This document shows positions 1 to 9,417 of a stretch of 58,719 nucleotides of DNA, piece after piece. The notes under the pieces were generated by a model. That model was not told where the DNA came from. It saw only the letters and a program-made list of their open reading frames with translations, and did no database searches. How positions within the stretch are numbered: the stretch's first letter is position 1; the number at the start of each line of letters is the position of its first letter. Position numbers and translations under genes: made by a program. Origin of the DNA: Bacteroidota bacterium. Its GTDB lineage: Bacteria; Bacteroidota; Bacteroidia; AKYH767-A; OLB10. The stretch covers positions 1 through 58,719 of the forward strand of contig JADKIC010000031.1 of assembly GCA_016721435.1 (NCBI GenBank), read 5' to 3'.

Positions 1-74
1 TGGCGAATGGGGTTTATCTTGTGAATCTTATTACTGATTCAGAAAGTGTTTCGTCGAAAACAATCAAATTTTAG
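1..74 (+). CDS. C-terminus of a T9SS-secreted protein (5' truncated by window edge)
   Basis: Only the last 23 codons are present, read from base 3 to the TAG at 72-74. They encode a tail beginning ANGVYLVNLIT and ending SSKTIKF. A GVYLV core followed by a short basic and hydrophobic terminus is the final strand pattern of the Bacteroidota type IX secretion sorting domain (type A). The rest of the protein lies upstream, so its function cannot be told. Confidence 0.6.
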   Translation, partial: ANGVYLVNLITDSESVSSKTIKF

Positions 75-116
75 TTTGCCTATAAACTTTTAACTTCAAA
101 GGAATTTTCCTCAATA

Positions 117-198
117 ACCACTTAGGCACTTAGGACACGCAGAGCACTAAGAAAAGAAAGAATCCTTAGTGTTTTTGTGCTCTTAGTGACTTAGTGGT
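117..198. repeat. Imperfect inverted repeat (REP-like hairpin)
   Basis: Two arms of about 33 bases, rich in the unit CTTAGTG/CACTAAG, face each other around an A-rich loop. The outermost bases pair as ACCAC/GTGGT. The element lies between the stop of the T9SS protein (74) and the convergent stop of the MutS2-like gene (213). It could fold as a terminator for both, but it looks more like a dispersed palindromic repeat. Confidence 0.6.
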
Positions 199-212
199 AA
201 AAGATAGTTTTT

Positions 213-2286
213 TTATTTAGTTTCTATGATGACGAGGTTGTTCATTTCCGCGAGGGTTTTGACGTTGCCGAAGAGGACGGTTACTTTTTCTTCGCGGATG
301 GATTGTACGATGCCGGTTACTTTTCCGTTGCGAAGGCGGACCTGACACCTTTCTTTAAGTGAACTTTGTTGTAGGCCAATGTCTCTTCTAATTTGATGAC
401 ATCTTTTTGGCTGAGGACGTTTCTTCGCTCCTGCAATTTTTTGTTGTACTTTTCGAGGACGACTTTTTTATTTTTGCTTCCTTCCAGTCTTTTACAAAGC
501 GGTGAAATTTATCTTCGAGTTGTTTGGCGAGGCGAAGTTCTTTTTGTCGCACCCTTTCCTCCTGCTGCTCGATGCTTTGCTCCTGGTGCACAACGTTCTT
601 TTCGTATTTATTGACGAGTTCGTTCAACTTTTTTTCCTGCGCCTTATTCATCTCCACCAAGCGCGCCACTTCACTTTTTTCCTTCTCTACTTTATTGAGC
701 AATTCATCCAGCAAGAGCGTATTCTTTTTTACTTTCTTGCGGGCTTTGTTGATGACAGAGAACGGAAGTCCGCTGCGTTCCGCTACCACAAAGGTGTAGG
801 AACTCCCCGGCTTACCTACTTCCAGACGAAAGAGCGGCTCGAGTTTCTTCGCATCAAATGCCATTGATCCGTTGATGATGCCCCTTGGTGCGATCGGCCA
901 ACACTTTCAGGTTCATGTAATGGGTGGTGATGATTCCCACCGCCATTTTACTGTTCACCTCTTCGAGTATCGCCTCTGCCAAGCACCGCCCAAGGCAGGA
1001 TCAGTTCCTGTGCCGAATTCATCAATCAGGAAAGTGAATTGGCGGATGCACGTTGCAGAAAAATTTTCATGTGTCGTAGCCGGGAGCTATACGTACTCAA
1101 CTCAAATTCCAGCGACTGTGAATCGCCGATATCTACCAGCAAATCGCTAAAGATTCCAAAGCGGGAATTGGCATCTGCCGTCACCAACAATCCGGATTGA
1201 AGCATCATCTGCAACAAGCCAATGGTCTTCATGCAAACGGTTTTTCCTCCGGCATTGGGTCCGCTGATGACGAGAATACGTTCCTCGCCCTGCAATTTCA
1301 ATGTAAAGGGAATGGTATTTTTTCCCGCCGACTTATTGTACATATACAGCAACGGATGTCGCGCATCACGCACGTCAATTTTCGGAACAGGGTCGACGTA
1401 CGGCAGGGAAGCATTCATTTTAATCGCGAGTCGCGCCTTGGCATAGACCACATCGTAGACTTCTGCTAAACGATAATACGTTTTCAGGATAGGATGATAC
1501 TTTCTCAAAAAAAGCTGTCAGTTCATGCAGGATACGTTTTATCTCTGCCCGCTCCTCCTCTTCTAAGGAGAGCAGAAGATTATTTATGCCGATGGTTTCT
1601 TCCGGTTCAATGAAACAGGTTTTTCCAGTGGATGAAATATCGTGTACAATGCCTTTTGCACTTCGCTTCTGTTCTGCAACAATCGACACCACGCGTCGTC
1701 CGTTGCGCCAACTCTCCTCTGCTTCGGAGAGCCAGCCACTCTTACGGTATTTCTGAATGACGGAAAGATAAATCTGCTCCGACTCCACCCTCTTCCTCGC
1801 CAATTGCTTACGAAGTCTTGCCAATTCGTTAGAAGCACTCGACAACACCGTTCCTGTATCGTCCATGATGGCATGAATAGCTTCCGGAATTTCTTTTACA
1901 TAGGGTACATCTATCAAATGACGGTGCAATAAAGGATACTTCACATCTCCCGTTTTAAAAAAATTGAAAATAGCTCCGGTCAATGTGACGATGCGATTGA
2001 TCTGCAGGACCTGCACAGTCGTCAGCATGGAATTCGGGATATAAAGCAACTTGAGCTCGAGGGAAATATCCGGATAACGCTCAGCAGGAAAGGGCTCGCC
2101 ATTCGACAATACCTTCCTCATCTCCTCCGTTTCTTCAAGATGTTGCAAAATCTGCGCGAAATCGACTAAAATCGGAATCTTCTGCACCGCCTTCCTTCCC
2201 GCTTCGCCGTTGCATTCCTCTACGGCAAGTAGCCGAATTTTCTCAAACTCCTCCTTAATCAGGGAATGCTCCGGGAATATCTTCAT
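213..2286 (-). CDS. mutS2: MutS2-like ATPase without Smr domain (frameshifted)
   Basis: This is a MutS-family ATPase of the MutS2 branch, which in other bacteria acts on branched DNA or on collided ribosomes. It starts with MKIFPEHSL at 2286, and a TACTTTTG box lies just upstream. Walker A is GPNAGGKT (near 1255) and Walker B is LIDEFGTGTD (near 1010). A charged coiled coil (about 550-800) precedes a short KOW-like segment, and the protein ends with VIIETK at 213. No C-terminal Smr nuclease domain follows, so the restored product is about 690 residues against roughly 780 for Smr-bearing MutS2. The reading frame breaks at least five times: an A7 run at 1507-1513 that fits as A6, then near 1040, 978, 882 and 465, with another shift likely near 380. 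Homology continues across each break. Confidence 0.85.
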
Positions 2287-2292
2287 CTGCTG

Positions 2293-2300
2293 CAAAAGTA
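2293..2300 (-). promoter_or_regulatory. -7 box (TACTTTTG) of mutS2
   Basis: An exact match to the Bacteroidota housekeeping consensus TAnnTTTG lies only 6 bases upstream of the inner ATG at 2286. It supports that start over the in-frame ATG 90 bases further out and implies an almost leaderless mRNA. Confidence 0.5.
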
Positions 2301-2425
2301 TACTCCAAAACGCAGTCATCCTCAAAATGTTCACAGGATTGTACTTAAATGCTGATATTCTTAATGATTTATCCACAAATACAATTCTATTGTTGAAAAG
2401 ATGTATTTCACTTGATGGAGGAAGC

Positions 2426-2433
2426 TATTTTTG
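2426..2433 (+). promoter_or_regulatory. -7 box (TATTTTTG) of transketolase N gene
   Basis: An exact TAnnTTTG match lies 17 bases upstream of the ATG at 2451, the usual geometry for a Bacteroidota sigma-A-type promoter. No convincing -33 TTG is seen at the expected 19-21 base spacing. Confidence 0.5.
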
Positions 2434-2450
2434 CATCATAAAATCTGATC

Positions 2451-3296
2451 ATGACTGAACTCTCTATTTTGAAAGACTTAACCACGCAAATCCGCAGGGA
2501 TATTGTGAGGATGGTATTTGGTGTACAAAGCGGTCATCCCGGTGGTTCTCTGGGTTGTACCGAGTTCCTTACTGTTCTCTACAAAGACATCTTGCGTCAT
2601 GATCCTGAAAACTGGAGCATGGATGGTGTGGGACAGGATTTGTTCTTCCTCTCCAACGGACATATCTCTCCGGTTTGGTACAGTGTGCTGGCGCGTCATG
2701 GTTATTTTCCGGTGCAGGAACTGGGCACTTTCCGAAAGCTCAATTCGCGCCTTCAGGGTCATCCTGCTACTCATGATCATTTGCCGGGTGTGCGTGTTGC
2801 CTCCGGTTCATTGGGACAGGGTTTATCGGTCGCCATTGGTGCGGCACAGTCGAAGAAGCTGAACAATGACGATAGCCTGGTTTACGTTCTAATGGGTGAT
2901 GGGGAGATGCAGGAAGGTCAGGTATGGGAAGCAGCGATGTATGCCGCAGCGAAAAAGGTGGATAATATCATCGCCACCGTTGATCTGAACGGACAACAAA
3001 TAGATGGGGCGACCAATGATGTCTTGCCTTTGGGAGATGTTAAAAGTAAATGGGAAGCCTTTGGCTGGCAAGTGCTGGAGATGGAAGGGAATGATATCGA
3101 AAACGTAAGAGCCACGCTGTTAAAAGCAAGAACCCTAACCGGATTAGGTCAGCCCACCTTGATATTGATGAAAACCATGATGGGAAATGGTGTCGATTTT
3201 ATGATGCATTCACATAAATGGCATGGCATTGCTCCAAACGATGAACAATTGCAAAAAGCACTTGATCAAAATCCCGTAACCATAGGGGATTACTGA
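2451..3296 (+). CDS. Transketolase, N-terminal (ThDP-binding) subunit
   Basis: This gene encodes the pyrophosphate-binding half of transketolase, which moves two-carbon units between sugar phosphates in the non-oxidative pentose phosphate pathway. It is intact at 281 residues. Family landmarks are SGHPGGSLG near residue 26, the SLGQGLS motif, and the thiamine diphosphate motif that starts at GDGEMQEGQ and closes at VDLN. The C-terminal half is the separate gene at 4781, so the enzyme is a two-subunit type, as in many Bacteroidota and archaea. Unusually, a von Willebrand A gene separates the two halves. Confidence 0.93.
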   Translation: MTELSILKDLTTQIRRDIVRMVFGVQSGHPGGSLGCTEFLTVLYKDILRHDPENWSMDGVGQDLFFLSNGHISPVWYSVLARHGYFPVQELGTFRKLNSRLQGHPATHDHLPGVRVASGSLGQGLSVAIGAAQSKKLNNDDSLVYVLMGDGEMQEGQVWEAAMYAAAKKVDNIIATVDLNGQQIDGATNDVLPLGDVKSKWEAFGWQVLEMEGNDIENVRATLLKARTLTGLGQPTLILMKTMMGNGVDFMMHSHKWHGIAPNDEQLQKALDQNPVTIGDY

Positions 3297-3329
3297 AATT
3301 GAAAAAGAAGAAGTCCATTTAAAATTGTA

Positions 3330-4688
3330 TTGTGCCTGTTGCTCGCCATGCTACTGGCAGGAGCTCATACGGCTATAGCACAACGTGGCGCGCCGGAACA
3401 ATCAACACGTATCCTCTTCCTCTTTGATGCCTCTCAAAGTATGTATGCCCGCTGGGAAAGCAATACCAAGTACGAGGTGGCGAAGAAGATGTTGGGTGAA
3501 ATGGTGGATAGTTTACAGGGACTGGAGAACCTCGAACTCGCCTTGCGTGTATACGGACATACCAAACGCTATCCACCTCAGGATTGTGACGATACCCGGT
3601 TAGAAGTGCCTTTTGGAAAAGGAAATAATTTCGCCATTAAGAAACGATTGGAAGAAATTAGTCCTTCCGGCACAACACCCATCGCACGCTCTCTCGAAGC
3701 CTGTGGCGGAGATTTTCCCAAAAGTCCGGCGAGGAATATTATTATTTTAATTACAGATGGAATTGAAGAATGCAATGGCGATCCCTGTGCGGTTTCTGCC
3801 TTGTTGCAACGAAAGGGAATTATTTTAAAACCATTTATCATCGGTTTGGGATTGAATAAAGATTTTATCAAATCCTTTGACTGTGTCGGAAATTATTTTG
3901 ATGCTACGGATGAAACGCAGTTCAAGAATGCATTCAACATCGTCATCACGCAGGCCCTCAACAATACCACCGTGCAGGTAAATTTATTGGATATCACAGG
4001 CAAGGCTACAGAAACAAATACGAGCATGACTTTTTACGACCGTCATACCGGAAATATCCGTTACAATCTCATGCATACGATCAATGCCAAAGGTGTTCCA
4101 GATACGGTGCAGATTGATCCGCTGGGCGCTTATCGCATGACCGTCCATACCATTCCTGAAGTGACAAAGGATAGTATAACACTGACGCCCGGAAAGCATA
4201 ATATCATTGCGGTAGATGTACCCCAGGGAGATTTGCAATTTAAAATAGATGGCGCGAATGAGTATAAAAAACTCAAAGCCATCATTCGTAAAAAAGGAGA
4301 TAAAAACACCTTACATGTGCAGGATTTTGAAGAGGTGACAAGATACATTGTTGGAGAATACGATCTTGAAATTCTCACCACACCCCGTATTTACATCAAT
4401 GGTATTCATATTGATCAAAGTAAAACCACCACGATTCAGATTCCTTCTCCGGGATTTGCGACTATCGTTTGCAATGCGCCGGGCTATGGCGATATTTTGC
4501 TGGAAGAAAAAAATCAATTGCAATGGGTGCATCGAATGTCATTAAATTCCATCAAGGAAAGCATCGTACTGCAACCGGGTTTATACCGTATCATCTTCCG
4601 ACCGAAAAATTCACAATCCTCCTTATATACCATTGAAAAAACCTTCCGCATCGGATCGGGAAGTAGTATTAGTGTAAATATTAATTGA
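3330..4688 (+). CDS. Secreted von Willebrand factor A (VWA) domain protein
   Basis: The product of about 452 residues has a hydrophobic N-terminal signal ending near AIAQ. It is followed by a VWA domain with an intact metal-ion adhesion site: DASQS at residues 33-37, the Thr in SGTTPIA, and ITDG. The C-terminal half looks beta-rich, like repeated Ig-type or PEGA-like modules. The readable frame begins at a TTG (3330). A better start is probably TTG 3299, which gives a KKKKS-type signal peptide n-region if one T is missing from the run at 3318-3320. The gene begins right after the transketolase N stop (3296) and shares its strand. The ligand is unknown. Confidence 0.8.
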   Translation: MCLLLAMLLAGAHTAIAQRGAPEQSTRILFLFDASQSMYARWESNTKYEVAKKMLGEMVDSLQGLENLELALRVYGHTKRYPPQDCDDTRLEVPFGKGNNFAIKKRLEEISPSGTTPIARSLEACGGDFPKSPARNIIILITDGIEECNGDPCAVSALLQRKGIILKPFIIGLGLNKDFIKSFDCVGNYFDATDETQFKNAFNIVITQALNNTTVQVNLLDITGKATETNTSMTFYDRHTGNIRYNLMHTINAKGVPDTVQIDPLGAYRMTVHTIPEVTKDSITLTPGKHNIIAVDVPQGDLQFKIDGANEYKKLKAIIRKKGDKNTLHVQDFEEVTRYIVGEYDLEILTTPRIYINGIHIDQSKTTTIQIPSPGFATIVCNAPGYGDILLEEKNQLQWVHRMSLNSIKESIVLQPGLYRIIFRPKNSQSSLYTIEKTFRIGSGSSISVNIN

Positions 4689-4780
4689 TTCGAATCGCCG
4701 GGAAAATTCAGAATTGAAATAATCAACTTATTTAAAATCATCCTCGCCTACCCTACGGCACTAAAATAAAATCTTTGCAT

Positions 4781-5746
4781 ATGAAAAAATATACCTACTC
4801 CGAAAAAAAAGATACCCGTTCCGGTTTCGGCGCCGGACTCCTCGAACTTGGTCGTAAAGACACCAGAGTGGTCGCTCTTTGTGCTGATTTAACAGGATCG
4901 TTGAAGATGGATGCTTTTGCGAAAGAGTTTCCCGATCGCTTTTTTCAGACCGGTATTGCAGAGGCCAATATGATGGGTATCGCCGCAGGTATGACGATAG
5001 GCGGGAAAATTCCTTTCACCGGGACCTTCGCCAATTTCAGCACGGGAAGAGTCTATGATCAAATCCGTCAATCCATTGCTTACTCGGAGAAGAATGTTAA
5101 AATCTGTGCTTCACATGCCGGACTGACTTTAGGTGAAGATGGTGCCACACATCAGATTTTGGAAGATATTGGTATGATGCGTATGTTGCCCGGTATGGTG
5201 GTGATCAATCCCTGCGATTTCAATCAGACGAAAGCTGCCACCATCGCGATCGCTGCACATGATGGTCCGGTTTACCTGAGATTTGGTCGTCCGGTGGTTC
5301 CGAATTTTACTCCTACTGATCAGGTTTTTGAAATTGGAAAAGCCATCCATCTCAACGAAGGAACCGATGTTACTATCATAGCGACCGGTCATCTGGTATG
5401 GAAAGCCATTGAAGCCGGTGAACGATTGGCAGAAGCCGGTATCTCCGCTGATATCATCAATATTCATACAATAAAACCTATCGACGCCGCAGCAATTATT
5501 CGTTCCGCAAAGAAAACAGGATGCGTGGTAACGGCAGAAGAGCATAATAAAATTGGCGGTTTAGGTGAAGCCGTCGCGCATGTTTTATCTTCCTCCTACC
5601 CTGTTCCGCAGGAATTTGTAGCTGTGCAGGATTCGTTTGGAGAAAGCGGTACGCCGGAGCAGTTAATGGTGAAATACGGACTGGATACCGATCATATTGT
5701 TGGAGCAGTGGAGAAAGTGATGCAGCGGAAAAATGTACACGCCTGA
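4781..5746 (+). CDS. Transketolase, C-terminal subunit
   Basis: This is the pyrimidine-binding and C-terminal half of transketolase, intact at about 321 residues from the ATG at 4781. Conserved features are the QTGIAEANMMGIAAG segment, whose Glu activates thiamine diphosphate, then GTFANFSTGR, SHAGLTLGEDGATHQ and the distal TAEEHNKIGGLGEA region. It completes the enzyme begun at 2451. An AATCTTTG element just before the ATG is one base off the TAnnTTTG box, so the gene may have its own promoter in addition to read-through from the VWA gene. Confidence 0.93.
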   Translation: MKKYTYSEKKDTRSGFGAGLLELGRKDTRVVALCADLTGSLKMDAFAKEFPDRFFQTGIAEANMMGIAAGMTIGGKIPFTGTFANFSTGRVYDQIRQSIAYSEKNVKICASHAGLTLGEDGATHQILEDIGMMRMLPGMVVINPCDFNQTKAATIAIAAHDGPVYLRFGRPVVPNFTPTDQVFEIGKAIHLNEGTDVTIIATGHLVWKAIEAGERLAEAGISADIINIHTIKPIDAAAIIRSAKKTGCVVTAEEHNKIGGLGEAVAHVLSSSYPVPQEFVAVQDSFGESGTPEQLMVKYGLDTDHIVGAVEKVMQRKNVHA

Positions 5747-5864
5747 ATGCCGTAATAAGCGGGGTATTGAACTCAGGATTTTTATTAAAAATTTCTGCTG
5801 TCGCTTAAACTATGGGGAAAGATGGACATCTAATTTTTTCAAATCAATAGCAATAAAGCAATGT

Positions 5865-6419
5865 ATGGCCGAATTCAGTGATCAGGAACTTTTAGAACGA
5901 TTTCGTGATCCCGATAACCATAACCGGCATTATGCTTTTAATTTATTGGTAAAAAAGTATCAGCAAAAAGTCTACGGACATGTGAGGAGGATGGTGATCG
6001 ACCATGACGATGCCAATGACCTTGTTCAAAATACCTTTATTAAGGTCTGGCAGCATTTGGATGGTTTTCGTGAAGACAGTCAACTGTACACCTGGATTTA
6101 TCGCATTGCCACCAACGAATGTCTGGGTTTTCTGAAGCAGAAACGGAAGCGGTTCTTTCTCCCCATTGGTGATGTGGAAGGAGAATTATCACAAAAGCTG
6201 GTACAAGACCGACCTATGGACGTGAATAAACTGGAACTAAAACTCCAGCAGGCCATTCTCAGCTTACCGGAAAAACAACGTACCGTATTCAACCTGCGGT
6301 ACTACGACAACATGAAATACGAGGAGATGTCGGAGGTGCTGGGTACTTCAGTAGGTGCATTAAAAGCATCCTATCATCATGCCGTAGCGAAAGTGGAGAA
6401 AATAATACGAGGAGATTAA
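5865..6419 (+). CDS. ECF-type RNA polymerase sigma factor
   Basis: A 184-residue extracytoplasmic-function sigma factor. Region 2 contains DDANDLVQNTFIKVWQ and the WIYRIATNECL segment. Region 4 has LPEKQRTVFNLRYYD followed by the helix-turn-helix YEEMSEVLGTSVGALKASY. The start at 5865 (MAEFSDQE) is chosen because homology begins there; the frame stays open 132 bases further upstream without family features. The next two genes encode a membrane protein and a Spy-like periplasmic protein, so the sigma factor is probably controlled by the former and may serve envelope stress. Confidence 0.9.
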   Translation: MAEFSDQELLERFRDPDNHNRHYAFNLLVKKYQQKVYGHVRRMVIDHDDANDLVQNTFIKVWQHLDGFREDSQLYTWIYRIATNECLGFLKQKRKRFFLPIGDVEGELSQKLVQDRPMDVNKLELKLQQAILSLPEKQRTVFNLRYYDNMKYEEMSEVLGTSVGALKASYHHAVAKVEKIIRGD

Positions 6420-6450
6420 ACCAATTGATGAAATACCTATCCTAATAGAA

Positions 6451-6923
6451 ATGAAAAAGCCAACGCACTCTTCTGCTGAAAACGAAGAACTGAAGATGCT
6501 CCTTTGTTGCGATCACTACAATCTGCTGATCCCTACAAAGCGCCGGAAGGATATTTCGATGCATTGAGTTCCGAAATACAACATAAAATAAGTCAGGGAC
6601 AACAACAAAGAACTGTATCCGTAAAAATCCTGAAACCTGTATTTGCTGTAATGGGTGTCTTGATTATTGCTCTTCTGATCGGATATTTTAAAAAGGAGGC
6701 CGGCAACACTGAAAAAATGCAGGTAGCCACAATGGAAGAACAGTTTTCCTGTGACGACCTTCTCGAAAGCAATTATTACCTTGAAATAGATGAACAGCTG
6801 ATCGCAGAAGCCGTTGAAGAACTCCATATCACTACAATAACTGCCGATACCATTACGGATCTGGAAATTGAAGATTACCTGATCCAATCCGCCGACGAAA
6901 TCTTATTAACCAATGAATTATAA
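6451..6923 (+). CDS. Single-pass membrane protein, putative anti-sigma factor (frameshifted)
   Basis: About 157 residues. A cytoplasmic N-terminal segment contains the APEGYFDAL motif common in small proteins next to Bacteroidota ECF sigma genes. One transmembrane helix follows (VFAVMGVLIIALLIGYF), then an acidic C-terminal part. The ATG at 6451 and the conserved segment are in different frames; one A appears to be missing near 6493, and restoring it gives ELKDAPLLRSL. It sits 31 bases after the sigma gene. The anti-sigma role is inferred from position and topology, because no zinc-binding anti-sigma motif is visible. Confidence 0.65.
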
Positions 6924-6927
6924 TACC

Positions 6928-7413
6928 ATGAAAACTATCGTTTCCCTTTGCTTCCTGTTGCTGTTCAGCATCCTATCGGTTTCTCCTCTTGCCGCGCAAC
7001 CTCCGGGTGGTCGCCCGAAAATGGACCGTGAGGATATTGAATCCATGAAAATTGCATTCCTCACCCGAAAACTCAGCCTTTCACCGGAAGAAGCACAGAA
7101 ATTCTGGCCGGTTTATAATTCCTTCGCTGATGAAATAAAAAACATCAAGGAAGGTCGGGCAGAACGAATGAAAGACAGCAAGGAAAGTTTCGCCAATATG
7201 CCAGATAAAGACGTGGAGAAATTAATTGATGCAGAAATCAGCTCCCGTCAGCAGGAATTGGATGTGCTGAAAAAATACCATTCGCAATTCAAACAAACAT
7301 TGCCTATCAAAAAAGTAGCCATGTTGTATCGTGCTGAAGAAGATTTCAAGAGAGAATTGATTGAAAAAATTCGCGAAAAACGCATGGAAAAAAGAGGACC
7401 CGGCAGAGACTAA
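6928..7413 (+). CDS. Spy/CpxP-like periplasmic protein
   Basis: About 161 residues, with a clear signal peptide (MKTIVSLCFLLLFSILS, cleaved near LAAQ) and a highly charged helical body. The body contains the LSPEEAQKFWPVYN motif, an LTxxQ-like repeat typical of Bacteroidota Spy/CpxP relatives that are often called sensors of ECF sigma factors. The start is the ATG at 6928, five bases after the stop of the putative anti-sigma gene. A closing role in a sigma / anti-sigma / periplasmic sensor or chaperone module is inferred from this order. Confidence 0.75.
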   Translation: MKTIVSLCFLLLFSILSVSPLAAQPPGGRPKMDREDIESMKIAFLTRKLSLSPEEAQKFWPVYNSFADEIKNIKEGRAERMKDSKESFANMPDKDVEKLIDAEISSRQQELDVLKKYHSQFKQTLPIKKVAMLYRAEEDFKRELIEKIREKRMEKRGPGRD

Positions 7414-7613
7414 ACTTGAATTCTCATTTCAGCGTAAGCCCCACTTTAGGTAAAACGTGCTTTATATCGGACTTGAGTTTGTTAAATCTCAATACAAAAT
7501 CTGTACTATTTTTTAAAATAAACAACCGGCTATTCATCGTCTTAAAAGTCATATACGGTATACATTTATAACCAATTGCATACTGTAAGAGCTAGCAGCA
7601 CATTCGTTGTAAA

Positions 7614-7748
7614 AGCCCTGTAGGGGCGGCATCTCTGTAACCGAAAAGGTCCTCTCTCCTACACCACCGGCACCCGACCCAGGGTCGGGTGCCGGTTTTA
7701 GGGGGTAGCAGATACTCTTCGTTACAGAGATGCCGCCCCTACAGGGCT
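7614..7748. repeat. Long nested palindromic repeat
   Basis: The outer arms (7614-7642 and 7720-7748) are near-perfect reverse complements of about 28 bases and include AGCCCTGTAGGGGCGGCATC. Inside, 7667-7695 is a second perfect hairpin with 14-base arms around a single A, built on GGCACCCGACCC. The element ends 10 bases from the stop of the convergent secreted-protein gene. Such GC-rich hairpins are typical dispersed repeats; termination is a possible side effect. The rest of 7414-7613 shows nothing recognisable. Confidence 0.8.
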
Positions 7749-7758
7749 GAGAATAATC

Positions 7759-9358
7759 CTATAACTTCAGCAGTTTTTTTGTCACTTTACCTTTCTCCGT
7801 CCATACCGTTATAAAATAAATGCCGGCTTTGAGATATGAAATATCCAGCCGGCATTCTTTTGATCAAATCCTGAGCAAATAATTTTCGTCCATTAATGTC
7901 TGCAATTTGCAAAGACAATAAATTTCCATCTGTAAGTTGCACCACCACATCTACCTCTGCAGGATTCGGGTACAGCAGCAGATCATCTTCTACCATTTGC
8001 GGAGCGAGACCAACGGGTGCATAACATAATTTACAGAGCCAGATATCACCGCCGCCAAGATTATTATGAGACCTGTAGCCACCGGTATCCGCAGCCGTAT
8101 AAGTAATTCCCATAAAGCAATGATCAGCGGTAGGAATTGCTTGTGTATACTCATCGTGGCCGGTAGTAAAAAATGTTTTATCGAATAGCAGTTGTCCGGT
8201 AGTATCTACCAGTATCATCCATATTTGCTCGGCACCCAGATTCGGTTCTGACTTCTCCCCCGAGACAGGCGAATAAGATTCTCCACTTAGCAAGATTTGT
8301 TTATTCGCAGTGGTACGGATCGAATTGAGTTCATCATAATCTGTTCCACCAAACGTTTTATCCCAGACAAAATTTCCGTTCGCGGCCATGTAAACGAGCC
8401 AGTAATCGTCGCCACCTCTGCACCCTTGCGATTTCTCTCCTCCTGGTCCTGAAAAAGAATCTCCACCAATTAAAAATCCTCTTGCGGTTCCGGGATGCTC
8501 CGCAACAGCAAATGCAAAATCGTCACCCGGACCACCAATAGTTTTATCCCAAAGCCTTCGTCCCAGGCTATCGACCCGCACTACCCAATAGTCAAAACCA
8601 CCTCTGGAAATCTCCGTCTTAGAAAATGAAATCGGACTATTGCTGTATCCGGCCAACAATGCTCCACCACCACCTGTCGGAACCATGGCATAGCAATTAT
8701 CTGCCTGGATACCGCCGAGTGTATTTTCCAGAATAAAATTTCCGGAAAGGTCCATCTTCACTAACCAATAATCAAAATCTCCCAGTAAAGGAGAGAGTTT
8801 ATCGCCACCAACTCCGCTGAGGGTCCAGCCGGAAAGAAATAATTTAAAATCAGAAGTGAGCACCATCGCATTCAGTTGGTCTTGCAATGGACCACCAATA
8901 GTTTTATCCCATTGCACGATGCCGTTTGTATCTACGGCGATGACCCAATAATCAAAAACGCCTCTCAGACTATCCGTCTTTTCTCCTCCCACACCGGAAG
9001 AAGAAGTCCCTGCCATTATAAAGCCATTGGGTAAAACCACGAGTGCTGAAGGAACATCATTTCCTGAACCGCCATACGTTTTTTCCCAAATGATATTTCC
9101 TGATTTATCAAGTCGGATTAACCAAAAATCACCCGTTGAGCCTGTGGAATCACGGTTCGGTTGCGACTTATCAAAACCAATTCCGGAACGGAAATTAGCA
9201 AGAAGAATAAAACTACTATCAGCCAATTGCTGAAAACTCACCGGAACATCGGAGGAAAAGCCGGCAATATTCTTATCCCAGCTTTTTATTAAAGGTTGCG
9301 CGAAGATCGCTCCTGCGAAGAAAGACAGCCATGCATTAACACATAAAAATAATTTCAT
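7759..9358 (-). CDS. T9SS-secreted repeat protein (delta-60-like)
   Basis: About 530 residues with a signal peptide (ending AGAIFAQ). Seven or so copies of a 60-65 residue repeat follow, with the core FDYWLVKMD..G...WDKTIGG...D, probably a beta-propeller-like surface domain. The C-terminus starts with LLLYPNP and is a type A T9SS sorting domain. One frameshift near 7858 disrupts the last 30 residues; in the other frame they read YLKAGIYFITV and end KKLLKL at 7759. Ligand and enzymatic activity are unknown. A palindromic repeat lies just downstream. Confidence 0.8.
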
Positions 9359-9417
9359 ACCGTCTAAGTAAGTTAATTATTGGCAAACCGGAAATAAAAA
9401 TCCCGGGATGGATGGTG

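Noticed and set aside
502..867. Plus-strand open frames across mutS2 and similar antisense frames (for example 5129-5545)
   Set aside because: They lie fully opposite well-supported genes and show low-complexity translations without family motifs.
2369..2377. Perfect DnaA-box sequence TTATCCACA upstream of mutS2
   Set aside because: It is a single copy with no neighbouring boxes or AT-rich unwinding region, so chance is likely. It is not enough to call an origin.
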